A stretch of DNA of 59,639 nucleotides from Chthoniobacterales bacterium (GTDB lineage: Bacteria; Verrucomicrobiota; Verrucomicrobiia; Chthoniobacterales; JAATET01), in contig DATCRI010000064.1 in NCBI GenBank assembly GCA_036569045.1, positions 1 through 59,639 of the forward strand, written 5' to 3'. Positions within the stretch are counted from its first letter, which is position 1. Each line of letters opens with the position of its first letter. A model generated the notes under the pieces. That model did no database searches. It was not told where the DNA came from and saw only the letters and a program-made list of their open reading frames with translations. Positions 7,872-16,592 of this stretch are shown in pieces. The position numbers and the translations under genes were made by a program.

Positions 7872-9572
7872 GTGATCCACCAGCTTCGTTCCGCCGTTGA
7901 ATTCGCGTCGCATCTGCCGCGATACAACGAGATCCTTCGCGTGCTGTTCAAATACGGCTTTGCCGATGTGCTCAAGCTGGTCGCCCTTCAGCGCCTGATG
8001 GGAATCGAGAATGCCGAGCTGCAGGTGCACGAGACCGGTTTGCTCTCGAAGCCGCCCGCCGAGCGTCTGCGCCTCGCGCTCGAGGAGCTTGGCCCCACGT
8101 TCATCAAGTTTGGCCAGATCCTGAGCGCCCGCCGCGATCTGGTGAACGACGACTTCTATGCGGAACTCTGCAAGCTGCACGACAGCGTGCCGACGTTTCC
8201 CGGGAAAATTGCGAAGGCAATCTTTGCGGAGGAGATCGGCATCCCGGTCAGCAAGGCCTTCAAGGAATTCGACGACGAGGCGCTGGCCGGAGCGTCGATT
8301 GCGCAGGTCCATCGCGCGGTGACGCAGGAGGGCGCGATCGTCGCGGTGAAGGTGCAGCGGCCCGAGATCCAGCCGATCATCGAGCGCGACCTCGCCATCA
8401 TTCTCGATATCGCGAAGTTCGTGGACAAGCACGTCGCGGAAATCTCCGCGCTGAATCCCGTCGCGGTGATCACGGAGTTTGCGGACACGCTGCGCAAGGA
8501 ACTGGATTTCACCAACGAGGCGGCGAATGCCGAGCGCTTCGGCAAACAATTCGCCGAGTCGGACAAGATCGCCGTGCCGGCGGTCCTCCGCGAGTTTTCC
8601 CGCGAGAAGATTCTCACGGTCGAGTTCATCTCCGGCTTTCCGGTCGGGGACACGGAGGTGCTCGAGGAAAATGGCATCGATCCCGTGAAGCTGTCCGAGG
8701 ACATCTCGGTGCTCATCTATCAGCAGATTTTCGAGTTCGGCTTCTTCCACGGCGATCCGCATCCCGGCAACATGACGGTGCTCGAAGGCGGCGTGGTCGG
8801 GCTCTACGACTACGGCATGATGGGCGCGTTCTCGCCCGGCTTTCGCTCGAGCGTCGCGCATCTCATCGCCGGCCTGGCCGAAAAGAACCACCGGCAGGTC
8901 ATGCGCTCCATCATCGAGATGTCCGAGGAAGGCGTTGTCGCGGATCAGGACCGGATGCTTCGCGAGGTGGAGGAATTCAGTGACCAGCATCTCAATCAGC
9001 CGCTGTCGGACATCAATCTCGGCTACGTGCTGAACAGCCTGCTCGATCTGCTGCGCAACAACCACCTGCGGATGAAGGGCAGCTTCTACCTCGGCATCAA
9101 GGCGCTCTCGCAGGTCGAGGCCATCGGTCGCTCCCTCAACCCGCAGCTGAACTTCGTCGTTTTGGGCGAGCCCTATGCCTCGAAGCTCATCCAGAACAAA
9201 TACCATCCGTTCCACATCTTCGACCTGCTCAAGAAGCTCGCGGCGGAATCGGTCGATTTTCTCGAGGACTTCCCCTACGAATTTCGCGCGCTGTGGGACC
9301 GTCTCCGCCGCGGACAGATCAATATTCCGCTCCAGCACAAGATCGACCCCGAGGGATTCGAGCCGCTGCGCAAGACGCTCGACTCGATCGCGAACCGGCT
9401 GACGAACGCCATCCTTGCCGCCTCCGTGCTGATCTGTTCATCGATCCTCATTCTTTCCGGCCTGCCCCCGCGCATCTGGGACGTGCCCGTCATCGGCATG
9501 GTCGGACTGATCTGGGGCGCCTACATGTGCCTGCGCCTCGTGCTTTCGATCTGGAAGCACGGCGGCCTGTAA
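7872..9572 (+). CDS. UbiB/ABC1 (AarF) family atypical kinase
   Basis: Predicted 566 residues. UbiB-family motifs are in order: the KxGQ motif in FIKFGQILSARRDLV (about 78-92), SIAQVHRA in place of the P-loop (about 140), VAVKVQRP with the invariant Lys (about 156-163), and HGDPHPGNM with the metal-binding Asp and Asn (about 292-300), then YDYGMMG. Two hydrophobic segments at about 510-558 form the usual C-terminal membrane anchor. The family supports quinone/lipid biosynthesis by ATPase-coupled extraction of lipid intermediates. The start is a GTG; no ubiquinone or menaquinone genes are adjacent. Confidence 0.9.
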   Translation: MIHQLRSAVEFASHLPRYNEILRVLFKYGFADVLKLVALQRLMGIENAELQVHETGLLSKPPAERLRLALEELGPTFIKFGQILSARRDLVNDDFYAELCKLHDSVPTFPGKIAKAIFAEEIGIPVSKAFKEFDDEALAGASIAQVHRAVTQEGAIVAVKVQRPEIQPIIERDLAIILDIAKFVDKHVAEISALNPVAVITEFADTLRKELDFTNEAANAERFGKQFAESDKIAVPAVLREFSREKILTVEFISGFPVGDTEVLEENGIDPVKLSEDISVLIYQQIFEFGFFHGDPHPGNMTVLEGGVVGLYDYGMMGAFSPGFRSSVAHLIAGLAEKNHRQVMRSIIEMSEEGVVADQDRMLREVEEFSDQHLNQPLSDINLGYVLNSLLDLLRNNHLRMKGSFYLGIKALSQVEAIGRSLNPQLNFVVLGEPYASKLIQNKYHPFHIFDLLKKLAAESVDFLEDFPYEFRALWDRLRRGQINIPLQHKIDPEGFEPLRKTLDSIANRLTNAILAASVLICSSILILSGLPPRIWDVPVIGMVGLIWGAYMCLRLVLSIWKHGGL

Positions 9573-9595
9573 ATTCGGCGGGGTCAAACCGGAAC

Positions 9596-9624
9596 TTGAC
9601 GCCTCGCGGCGGGCTGCGGATCAT
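9596..9624 (+). promoter_or_regulatory. Possible sigma70-type promoter for lysC
   Basis: TTGACG at 9596-9601, a 17-base spacer and GATCAT at 9619-9624, 35 bases before the lysC ATG. The -10 is weak; this is a pattern match only. Confidence 0.3.
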
Positions 9625-9658
9625 TTCCGGCCCGCGTTGTCTCGCGCACCAGCAGTTC

Positions 9659-10885
9659 ATGGCCCTCATCGTTCAAAAATACGGCGGCACCTCGGTCGGC
9701 ACCCCCGACCGGATTCGCAATGTCGCCAGCCGCATCCTCGCCACCCAGCGCGAGGGAAATTCCGTCGTCGCCGTCGTCTCGGCGATGTCGGGGGTGACGG
9801 ACAACCTCATCAAACTTTCCCGCGCCGTGTCCGATCGTCCGACCGAGCGCGAGATGGACGTGCTGCTTGCCACGGGAGAACAGACGACGATCGCGCTCAC
9901 CGCGATGGCGATCAACGCCCTCGGCGGCCGCGCCATTTCGCTCACCGGCGCGCAGGCAGGCATCCTCACGGACGGCATTCACACCAAGGCGAAGATTGCG
10001 AACATCACACCGCGCCAGATTCGCAAATATCTCAACGACGGCACGATCGTGATCGTCGCCGGGTTCCAGGGGCAGACTCTCCAGGGCACCATCACCACGC
10101 TCGGCCGTGGCGGATCGGACCTCACCGCCATCGCCATCGCGGCGGCGCTCAAGGCGCACAATTGCGAGATCTACACCGATGTGGACGGCGTCTACACCTG
10201 CGATCCCCGCATCGTGCCGAATGCCCGCAAGATCGACGTGATCGCCTACGACGAGCTCCTCGAGATGGCCAGCAGCGGCTCGAAGGTCATGCAGTCGCGC
10301 TCCGTGGAGTTCGCCAAGAAATTCAACGTGCCGTTCGAAGTCCGCAGCAGTTTCAACCTCAACCGGGGAACCATCGTGAAAGAAGAAAATCCCAATCTCG
10401 AGCAGGTCGTCGTTCGCGGCGTGAGCATCGAGCGCAATCAGGCCAAGGTGACCATTACCAACGTCCCCGATACGCCGGGCACGGCCTCCCGCATCTTCAC
10501 CGCCCTTGCCGATGCCGGCGTCGTGATCGACGTGATCGTGCAGAACGTTTCCGTGAGCGGCACGACGGATATTTCTTTCACCCTCAGCCAGGACGAGCTC
10601 GACAAGCTCGGCAGCCTGCTGGAGCAGGTGGTCGCGGAAGTCGGCGCCGGCTCGATCACGAAAAAGGGCGGCATTGCGAAACTCAGTGTCGTCGGGATCG
10701 GCATGCGCACGCATTCGGGCGTCGCGGCCACGCTTTTCGAGGCGCTCGGCAAGGGTGGGATCAACATCCAGATGATTTCCACGTCCGAGATCAAGATCGC
10801 CGTCATCATCGACGAGGCGAAGATCGCCGAAGCCGCGAATCTTGCGCACGAGGCCTTCGGCCTGGCCGGCGAACCCGCCGCATAG
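9659..10885 (+). CDS. lysC: Aspartate kinase
   Basis: Predicted 408 residues, the size of monofunctional class II aspartokinases, which phosphorylate aspartate in the first step to lysine, threonine, methionine and diaminopimelate. Motifs: KYGGTSV at 7-13, the catalytic GRGGSDLTAIA segment, and EIYTDVDGVYTCDPR. Two C-terminal ACT domains (about 265-408) include the PDTPGTASRIFTAL and GVAATLFEALGKGGINIQMISTSEIKI patterns, which suggests amino-acid feedback control. The start ATG is fixed by homology of the MALIVQKYGG opening. The other pathway genes hom and thrC are 7 kb away on the opposite strand. Confidence 0.96.
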   Translation: MALIVQKYGGTSVGTPDRIRNVASRILATQREGNSVVAVVSAMSGVTDNLIKLSRAVSDRPTEREMDVLLATGEQTTIALTAMAINALGGRAISLTGAQAGILTDGIHTKAKIANITPRQIRKYLNDGTIVIVAGFQGQTLQGTITTLGRGGSDLTAIAIAAALKAHNCEIYTDVDGVYTCDPRIVPNARKIDVIAYDELLEMASSGSKVMQSRSVEFAKKFNVPFEVRSSFNLNRGTIVKEENPNLEQVVVRGVSIERNQAKVTITNVPDTPGTASRIFTALADAGVVIDVIVQNVSVSGTTDISFTLSQDELDKLGSLLEQVVAEVGAGSITKKGGIAKLSVVGIGMRTHSGVAATLFEALGKGGINIQMISTSEIKIAVIIDEAKIAEAANLAHEAFGLAGEPAA

Positions 10886-10944
10886 TTCGTTTTTTCGATA
10901 GCCACGCGCGGCCGCGCGTGGAATATTCACCGTCCCGCAAGCAA

Positions 10945-11032
10945 GGAGAGGTGGCAGAGTGGTCGAATGCGCACGCCTGGAAAGCGTGTATACCGCAAGG
11001 TATCGGGGGTTCGAATCCCCCCCTCTCCGCCA
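10945..11032 (+). tRNA. tRNA-Ser, anticodon GGA
   Basis: An 88-base cloverleaf with encoded CCA. Acceptor stem GGAGAGG (10945-10951) pairs with CCTCTCC (11022-11028), followed by discriminator G and CCA (11030-11032). The anticodon stem CACGC/GCGTG flanks loop CTGGAAA with anticodon GGA at 10979-10981. A long variable arm (TACC..GGTA) marks class II tRNA-Ser. The T-loop TTCGAAT is present. Confidence 0.97.
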
Positions 11033-11056
11033 GCGGGTTTCTCCGCGGCAGTCCCG

Positions 11057-11953
11057 TCATTCCCAGGCGGCTGCGGACTTTCTTTTTCCCGTTTCGACCT
11101 TCAAGAGATCGAGAAATCGGTAGAGCACGGGATTGGGATCGCCCTCGCGCCAGGCGGCGCCGACGGACCAGCCGGCCTCGGCATCCTCGAGAATGTGAAA
11201 CCGCACGCCGGCAAACCGGCTCGTGCCGAAGGATTGCGGGATCATGGCGAGCCCGAGGCCCGCGCGCACGAGCGCCAGCGCCGTGGTGACTTCCGGCACC
11301 TCCTGGACGATGCGCGGGTGGAAGTCGTGCCGGGCGCAGAGGCTGAGAACATGGCGGTGGAAGGATGGAGAACGCTGGCGCGAAATGAGGACGAAGGGTT
11401 GATCGCGGCACGCGGCGAGATCGAGGTCCGCGGGTAATCGTGATGCGGCGCTCGAGACAAGCATCACCCGATCCTGCACGACCGGGAGCGAGGCGAGGTC
11501 GCGGGCGGCAGGAAGGCGGACGAAGCCGAGATCGATTTTCTCGGAACGCAGGGCCTCGGTCTGTTCCGCCGTCGACATGTCGCGCAGGCTGATGTCCACG
11601 TCCGGCAGGCTCCGACGCAGGCGCACGAGCACCCGGGGCACGAGTTCGAACGTGTGAAATCCAAAGCCGACGCGCAACCGTCCCCCTTTGCCGCTGGCCG
11701 CGCGGCGCGTGAGATTGATGAGCTCGTCGCTGTCGCGGACAAGCGCGCGGGCGCCGATCAGAAAGTTTTCGCCGAGAGTGGTGAGCTTCGTGCCATGGCG
11801 GCCGCGAAGGAGAAGGTCGCCGCCGAGTTCACCCTCGAGGTGACGGATCTGCTTCGTGAGGGCGGGCTGGCTGAGGTTCAGCAGGCGCGCCGCCCGGCCA
11901 AAGTGCAACTGGTCGGCGAGGGTGATGAAGGAGCGAACTTCGCGCAGTTCCAT
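11057..11953 (-). CDS. LysR-type transcriptional regulator
   Basis: Predicted 298 residues. The N-terminal winged HTH (about 1-60) begins MELREVRSFITLADQLHFGRAARLLNLSQPALTKQIRHLE, a textbook LysR HTH. The remaining substrate-binding region (about 90-295) contains LRVGFGFHTFELVPRVL and KIDLGFVRLP. It is divergent from the MFS/HAD phosphatase pair, so it probably controls that pair and itself; an inverted repeat with the T-N11-A layout overlaps its start codon. The effector cannot be predicted from sequence. Confidence 0.93.
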   Translation of the reverse strand: MELREVRSFITLADQLHFGRAARLLNLSQPALTKQIRHLEGELGGDLLLRGRHGTKLTTLGENFLIGARALVRDSDELINLTRRAASGKGGRLRVGFGFHTFELVPRVLVRLRRSLPDVDISLRDMSTAEQTEALRSEKIDLGFVRLPAARDLASLPVVQDRVMLVSSAASRLPADLDLAACRDQPFVLISRQRSPSFHRHVLSLCARHDFHPRIVQEVPEVTTALALVRAGLGLAMIPQSFGTSRFAGVRFHILEDAEAGWSVGAAWREGDPNPVLYRFLDLLKVETGKRKSAAAWE

Positions 11954-11966
11954 AACCAGATGTTAT
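11952..11966. promoter_or_regulatory. Candidate LysR-type operator (T-N11-A box)
   Basis: ATAAC-CAGAT-GTTAT is a perfect 5-bp inverted repeat in the gap between the divergent LysR and MFS genes, overlapping the LysR start codon. It fits the T-N11-A architecture of LTTR binding sites. Confidence 0.5.
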
Positions 11967-12023
11967 CACGGTCATGAAAACATGCCATTGGCGGAATCGC
12001 GAAGAGATCGGGATGCTGATGCC

Positions 12024-13253
12024 ATGAATCAGGACATCGCAAATCGGCCCCCGTGGGCTCTCGACCGGTGTTTTCCCCAGACAACCAGCAACCCTGCCGG
12101 CCGCGCCCGTCTCGCGACCTCGGCGCTTTTCCTCGTCGACGGCATGACTTTCGGAACCTGGGCCGCGCTCATTCCCTCGTTCCAGCAGCGGTTCGCACTG
12201 TCGGCCGGGCAACTGAGTGCGGTGCTGTTCGGTCTGGTGCTGGGGGCGTTGGTCGCAATGCCGCTTGCCGGCCGGTTGATCGCCCGGTGGGGCAGCCGGC
12301 GCGTGGTTTTCCCGGCGGCACTCGGGTTCACCGGCACGCTGCCGTTGCTCGCGCTTGCGCCTGCTCCCGGTTGGTTGATCGCCGCCGCGGTGCTCTTTGG
12401 CGCGTGGAAGGGGGCGCTGGACGTTTCCGTGAATTCGCAGGGTATCACGGTCGAGAATGCGGTGGGCAGGCCGATCATCTCATCGTTCCAAGGGTTCTGG
12501 AGCCTCGGTGGCTTGAGCGCGGCGTTTTTGCTGAGCCTGGCAATGCATCAGGGCTTTGCGCCGTCGGGACTGATGATTGGCATGGCCGTCCTGCTCTTTG
12601 CGGTGGTGCTGTCGACGTTTGGGAGTCTGCTTCCGGATGCCGCGAGTCCGGCGATCGGCCGCAGGGGGGCGTTCGCGCTGCCTTCCGGTCGGTTGCTTCG
12701 ATTGGGGGCCCTCGCTTTCCTGGCCTTGTTCAGCGAAGGGGTGCTGCTCGACTGGAGCGCGGTCTATGCGCGCACGATTGCGGACGTGCCGGTCGCGTTT
12801 GCGCCGATGGCCTTTGCGGTCTTCGCGCTCTGCATGGCCGGCGGACGATTTCTGGGGGACGTTCTCATCGCCCGAATGGGTGCGATCGCCACGCTTCGCG
12901 CGAGCGGAGTGCTGATGGCTGCCGGCATTGCGGTCGCGGTCTTCGTGCCGGAGTGGCCGGCGGTATTTGCGGGGTTTGCGCTGGTCGGTTTTGGCGTGGC
13001 GAATCTCGTGCCGGTGATCTTTGGCGCGGCGGGACGCGTGGACGAGCGCGGGGCGGGGCCAGGCCTCGCGACCGTGAGCACACTCGGCTATTTCGGGTTT
13101 CTCTCCGGTCCGCCGGTGATCGGCCTGGTCGCGGCGGCGGCCGGCCTGCCGGTGGCCTTTGCGAGCGTCATCCTGTTTGGCGCGATCATTGCGACCCTTG
13201 GCGTCGCCGCGGTGAGCCCCGCGCGGAATTCGCTGACGAAGGAGGACCAATGA
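12024..13253 (+). CDS. MFS transporter, YbjJ-like
   Basis: Predicted 409 residues with about 12 hydrophobic helices. The N-terminal half shows FGTWAALIPSFQQRFALSAGQLSAVLFGLVLGALVAMPLAGRLIARWGSRR, with the MFS motif A-like GRLIARWGSRR between helices 2 and 3. The sequence style resembles E. coli YbjJ, which sits next to the HAD phosphatase gene ybjI, and here too a HAD phosphatase follows with ATGA overlap. ATG 12024 is used; an upstream in-frame ATG at 11982 would add 14 polar residues. The substrate is unknown. Divergent LysR control is likely. Confidence 0.85.
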   Translation: MNQDIANRPPWALDRCFPQTTSNPAGRARLATSALFLVDGMTFGTWAALIPSFQQRFALSAGQLSAVLFGLVLGALVAMPLAGRLIARWGSRRVVFPAALGFTGTLPLLALAPAPGWLIAAAVLFGAWKGALDVSVNSQGITVENAVGRPIISSFQGFWSLGGLSAAFLLSLAMHQGFAPSGLMIGMAVLLFAVVLSTFGSLLPDAASPAIGRRGAFALPSGRLLRLGALAFLALFSEGVLLDWSAVYARTIADVPVAFAPMAFAVFALCMAGGRFLGDVLIARMGAIATLRASGVLMAAGIAVAVFVPEWPAVFAGFALVGFGVANLVPVIFGAAGRVDERGAGPGLATVSTLGYFGFLSGPPVIGLVAAAAGLPVAFASVILFGAIIATLGVAAVSPARNSLTKEDQ

Positions 13254-14080
13254 ACCCGCACGGCGCCTACGACCTTGCGTTCGTCGATCTCGACGGCACG
13301 CTGCTGAGTCCCGACAAGACGGTCAGCCCCGCAAACCGGCGGGCGTTGGATCGTCTCCGCGAGGCGGGCATGCAGGTCGTCGCGGCCTCGGGCCGGCACC
13401 ATGCAAACATCGCCGCGTTTCGCGAGATCGGACAGTCCGGTTGGACTCTCTCCTCGCACGGCGCGGTGGTCCGCCACCAGCGGACTGACGAATGGCTGCT
13501 GGAAATGGCGATGGCTCCGGAGCGGGTGGCCGAGGTTGCCGCCCGCGGCCGGGAACTCGGGATGACGTTGATCGCCTACCATCGCGACGGGGCTTACATC
13601 GAGCGCGAGTCGGAGTGGACGGACCTCTACGCCAGCCAGTCCGGCTGGAAGCCGCGCATTGCGGACTTCCGATCGCTGCCCGCGGATGGATTCCAAAAGG
13701 TGATCTGGTCGGAGGGGGCGGCACGGATTGCCGCCGTCGCGCCGGATATCCAGCGCGAATTTCAAGGCCGGGCGCACGTCGTCGTGACCGATCCGGAGCT
13801 CCTTGAATTCCTGGCGCCAGCGGCGAACAAGGCCGTCGGGGCGGTGGCTCTCACCGAAAAACTGGGAGTGGCTCCCGCGCGCACGCTCGCCTTTGGGGAT
13901 GGCAACAACGACGTGGAATTGCTGCGCTGGGCCGGCTTTTCGGTCGCGATGAATCACGGCCGCGAGAGCGCTCGAAAATCCGCGCGATTCGTGTCGCCGC
14001 CCGGGCCGGAGGAGAGTGCGTTCGCTCGCGCGGTTAACCTGGCGTTGAGCACCCGGGAAGGGAGCCGAAAATATTTTTGA
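13250..14080 (+). CDS. HAD-superfamily (Cof-type) phosphatase
   Basis: Predicted 276 residues. HAD motifs: I FVDLDGTLLS (about 11-20, nucleophile Asp in DLDGT), II VVAASGRHH (about 43-51), III Lys in the KAVG region, and IV LAFGDGNNDVELLRWAGFSVAM (about 213-234). The C2-type cap between motifs II and III places it in the Cof/YbjI/YidA group, which hydrolyses sugar phosphates, FMN or PLP. Its start overlaps the MFS stop (ATGA), so transporter and phosphatase are translationally coupled, as in the E. coli ybjJ/ybjI neighbourhood. Confidence 0.92.
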   Translation: MNPHGAYDLAFVDLDGTLLSPDKTVSPANRRALDRLREAGMQVVAASGRHHANIAAFREIGQSGWTLSSHGAVVRHQRTDEWLLEMAMAPERVAEVAARGRELGMTLIAYHRDGAYIERESEWTDLYASQSGWKPRIADFRSLPADGFQKVIWSEGAARIAAVAPDIQREFQGRAHVVVTDPELLEFLAPAANKAVGAVALTEKLGVAPARTLAFGDGNNDVELLRWAGFSVAMNHGRESARKSARFVSPPGPEESAFARAVNLALSTREGSRKYF

Positions 14081-14113
14081 ATTAGGATCCTTGCACTTTT
14101 TGGAAAGATTGGC

Positions 14114-14779
14114 ATGTTTCGCGCTCCCAATCTCTGCCTGAATACTTTGCCGATGCTTCTAACTCGTTCGCTATTCGCCATTTTCGCCGTTCTGACGCTG
14201 TCGATTTCGACCGCCAAAGCCGTCGACGAGGCTCCAAAAGCGGACCGGGTCGAGATTGTTGTCAGCATTGCGGAGCAGAAATTAGTGCTGAAAAAGAACG
14301 GCGAAGTGATTCGGCGTTATCCGGTTTCCACCTCCCGATTTGGCGTCGGCGATGCCTATGGGACGTATCGCACGCCGATTGGCCACCTTCAGGTCAGTGA
14401 CAAGATTGGCGATGGCCTGCCGGCGGGCGCGGTGTTCAAACATCGCAGTCCCACGGGAGAGGTCCTGGCGCCGAATGCGCCGGGCCGCGACCCCATCGTC
14501 ACGCGCATCCTTTGGCTGAACGGCCTCGAGGCCGGCAATCGCAACGCCTACGGCCGCTGCGTCTACATTCACGGCACGCCCGATGAAAAGCGCCTCGGGC
14601 GACCGGTCAGCTACGGGTGCATCCGCATGCGTTCGACCGATGTGATGGAACTTTATGCGGCCACGCCGGTCGGGACGGATGTCTCCATCGTGGTCGGGCG
14701 GCTGCCCTCGGACCCGGGCGCGGGAATCATGGGGCTGATTGCTTCCGCGGCGACCTCGCTGCGCGGAGCGAAACTTTGA
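14114..14779 (+). CDS. L,D-transpeptidase (YkuD domain), exported
   Basis: Predicted 221 residues. A hydrophobic signal segment (LLTRSLFAIFAVLTLSISTAKA) ends near residue 36; the YkuD domain follows (about 46-195). The catalytic signature HGTPDEKRLGRPVSYGCIRM (about 156-175) holds the nucleophilic Cys and conserved His. Such enzymes make 3-3 peptidoglycan cross-links or attach proteins to the wall. GGAAAG sits 8 bases before ATG 14114, which favours that start despite a long n-region; ATG 14153 would give a shorter signal peptide but has no SD. Confidence 0.92.
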   Translation: MFRAPNLCLNTLPMLLTRSLFAIFAVLTLSISTAKAVDEAPKADRVEIVVSIAEQKLVLKKNGEVIRRYPVSTSRFGVGDAYGTYRTPIGHLQVSDKIGDGLPAGAVFKHRSPTGEVLAPNAPGRDPIVTRILWLNGLEAGNRNAYGRCVYIHGTPDEKRLGRPVSYGCIRMRSTDVMELYAATPVGTDVSIVVGRLPSDPGAGIMGLIASAATSLRGAKL

Positions 14780-14831
14780 GCTCCTCGCACTCGCTGGCGG
14801 GAGGACGCGTGATTCTCGACGCCCTGAAAAT

Positions 14832-16019
14832 TCAGGCGGCGGAGCGGGCCGATTGCGCGCGATTCTCCGCGACGAATTCCGCAATGCGCTGCATGGCGAT
14901 CTTGATCTGCTCGAGACCGGTCGCATAGCTGCAGCGCACGTGACCTTCGCCGGAAGGACCGAAGGCCGTGCCGGGCACGACGGCCACGCTTTTTTCGCGG
15001 AGCAGCCGCATGGAGAATTCCTGACTGGTGAGCCCGGTGGAAGTGATCTTCGGAAACACGTAGAAGGCGCCGCGCGGGAGGAAGCACTCCAGTCCCATGT
15101 CGTTCAGCGCGCTTACGACGTAGTTGCGGCGGAGTTCGTATTCGCGACGCATGCGTAGCATCGCACGTTCGCCGCGCTCGAGCGCCTCGATCGCGGCGTC
15201 CTGGCTCGTGATGGACGCGCAGAGGATGGAGTATTGATGGATCTTCATCATCGCCTCGATCACGGCGTTCGGACCGCAGGCGTAGCCGACGCGGAAACCG
15301 GTCATCGCGTAGGCCTTCGACAAACCGTGAAGATAGATCGTGCGTTCCTTCATGCCCGGAACGGAGACGATGCTGAAATGCTCGCGACCGTCGTAGGTGA
15401 GTTCGCTGTAGATCTCGTCGGAGAGGACGGTGAGATTGCGGCGGATGCAGACTTCGGCGATCGCCTCGATCTGCGCCCGGCTCATCACGCCGCCGGTCGG
15501 ATTCGTCGGGAAATTGAGCATCACGGCCTTCGTGCGCGGGCCGATGGCGGCCTCGAGGGCCTCGGGACGCAGGGCGAATTCATCCTCCGCGCGGGTGGGA
15601 ATGGCGCGGGCGACGCCGAACGCGAGGGCGACGCTGGGATTGTAGGAAACGTAGCAGGGCTCGTGGTAAAGCACCTCGTCGCCGGGATTCAGAATCGCGC
15701 GCAGGGCGATGTCGATCGCCTCGGAGACGCCGACGGAAACGAGAACTTCGGTGAGCGAGTCGTAGCGCACACCGGTCGCGCGTTGCACGGTATCGGCGAT
15801 CGCGCGACGCAGCCGGGGCAGGCCGAGGTTCGAGCTGTAGCCGGTGCGGCCTTTTTCGAGCGAGTAGATCGCGGCCTCGCGGATGTGCCAGGGCGTGACG
15901 AAATCCGGCTCGCCGATGCCGAGAGAAATGACATCGGTCATGGACTGCACGATCTCGAAGAAGTCGCGGATGCCGGATTTCGGGATGTCGCGGACGTGGT
16001 CGGCGATCGGGATGCTCAT
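14832..16019 (-). CDS. PLP-dependent aminotransferase, class I/II
   Basis: Predicted 395 residues. Fold-type I landmarks: SLGIGEPDFVTPWHI, YSSNLGLPRLRRAIADTV, the NFPTNPTGGVMSR motif, SDEIYSELTYDG, and the PLP lysine in LHGLSKAYAMTGFRVGY, plus a terminal GHVRCSYAT arginine for carboxylate binding. The overall pattern fits aspartate/aromatic/alanine-type aminotransferases; exact substrate is open. The start overlaps the Lrp-type regulator stop codon by 4 bases (ATGA), so the regulator and enzyme form an operon. Confidence 0.93.
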   Translation of the reverse strand: MSIPIADHVRDIPKSGIRDFFEIVQSMTDVISLGIGEPDFVTPWHIREAAIYSLEKGRTGYSSNLGLPRLRRAIADTVQRATGVRYDSLTEVLVSVGVSEAIDIALRAILNPGDEVLYHEPCYVSYNPSVALAFGVARAIPTRAEDEFALRPEALEAAIGPRTKAVMLNFPTNPTGGVMSRAQIEAIAEVCIRRNLTVLSDEIYSELTYDGREHFSIVSVPGMKERTIYLHGLSKAYAMTGFRVGYACGPNAVIEAMMKIHQYSILCASITSQDAAIEALERGERAMLRMRREYELRRNYVVSALNDMGLECFLPRGAFYVFPKITSTGLTSQEFSMRLLREKSVAVVPGTAFGPSGEGHVRCSYATGLEQIKIAMQRIAEFVAENRAQSARSAA

Positions 16020-16495
16020 GGCGAAACGGACAGCCGCTCGGGCGCGACGTCGAAGTGATGGAAGGCGCCGTTTTCCTTGTAGGTCTTCAGGCGAAAGCGC
16101 GTGGCCGTCGAGACCACGGCGTCGATCGTGCTGAGCTTCTCGGCGACGAAGCTGGCGACCTGGCGGAGGTTACCGGCCTCGACGAGCACGAGCAGATCGT
16201 AGCCGCCGCTCATGAGGTAGCAGCTCTGGACTTCCTCGAATTTCGAGATGCGCGAGGCGATGCGGTCGAAGCCGCCGTCGCGCTCGGGCGTGATCTTCAC
16301 CTCGATGACGGCAGTGACGGTGTCCGGATTCCATTTCTCGCGGTTAATGACCGTCTGGTAGCCAATGATGACGCCATCACGCTCGAGCTCGGCGATGCGG
16401 GCGTTCACGGCCTCCACGGTGAGTCCGAGCAGGCGGGCCACGTCTTCCCGCGCCATGAGCGGGTTGTGCTTGAGGAGATCGATGAGCGCGTCCAT
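16016..16495 (-). CDS. Lrp/AsnC family transcriptional regulator
   Basis: Predicted 159 residues. The N-terminal winged HTH (about 1-60) contains LIDLLKHNPLMAREDVARLLGLTVEAVNARIAELERDGVIIGYQTVIN; the C-terminal RAM/ACT-like ligand domain (about 68-140) has VTAVIEVKITPERDGGFDRIASRISKFEEVQSCYLMSGGYDLLVLVEA. This is the standard Lrp layout. Translational coupling with the aminotransferase suggests local control of amino-acid metabolism, with an amino acid as likely effector. The start is ATG 16495. Confidence 0.93.
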   Translation of the reverse strand: MDALIDLLKHNPLMAREDVARLLGLTVEAVNARIAELERDGVIIGYQTVINREKWNPDTVTAVIEVKITPERDGGFDRIASRISKFEEVQSCYLMSGGYDLLVLVEAGNLRQVASFVAEKLSTIDAVVSTATRFRLKTYKENGAFHHFDVAPERLSVSP

Positions 16496-16571
16496 TGGAG
16501 CGGAAAAGCATGGACGCCGCCTGCGCGCTTGGCAAGCGGAGCCATGTCGCGCCGAGCTCTGAATCAGGTGG

Positions 16572-16586
16572 TTTCCTGAGAGGAAA
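16572..16586 (+). promoter_or_regulatory. TTTCCT-N3-AGGAAA palindrome covering the SD of the H1-like gene
   Basis: TTTCCTGAGAGGAAA is a perfect 6-bp inverted repeat with a 3-base centre. Its right arm contains the AGAGGA Shine-Dalgarno of the gene starting at 16593, so an RNA hairpin would hide the SD. The same 15-bp palindrome type recurs at 44566-44580. Confidence 0.5.
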
Positions 16587-16592
16587 GTCGGT

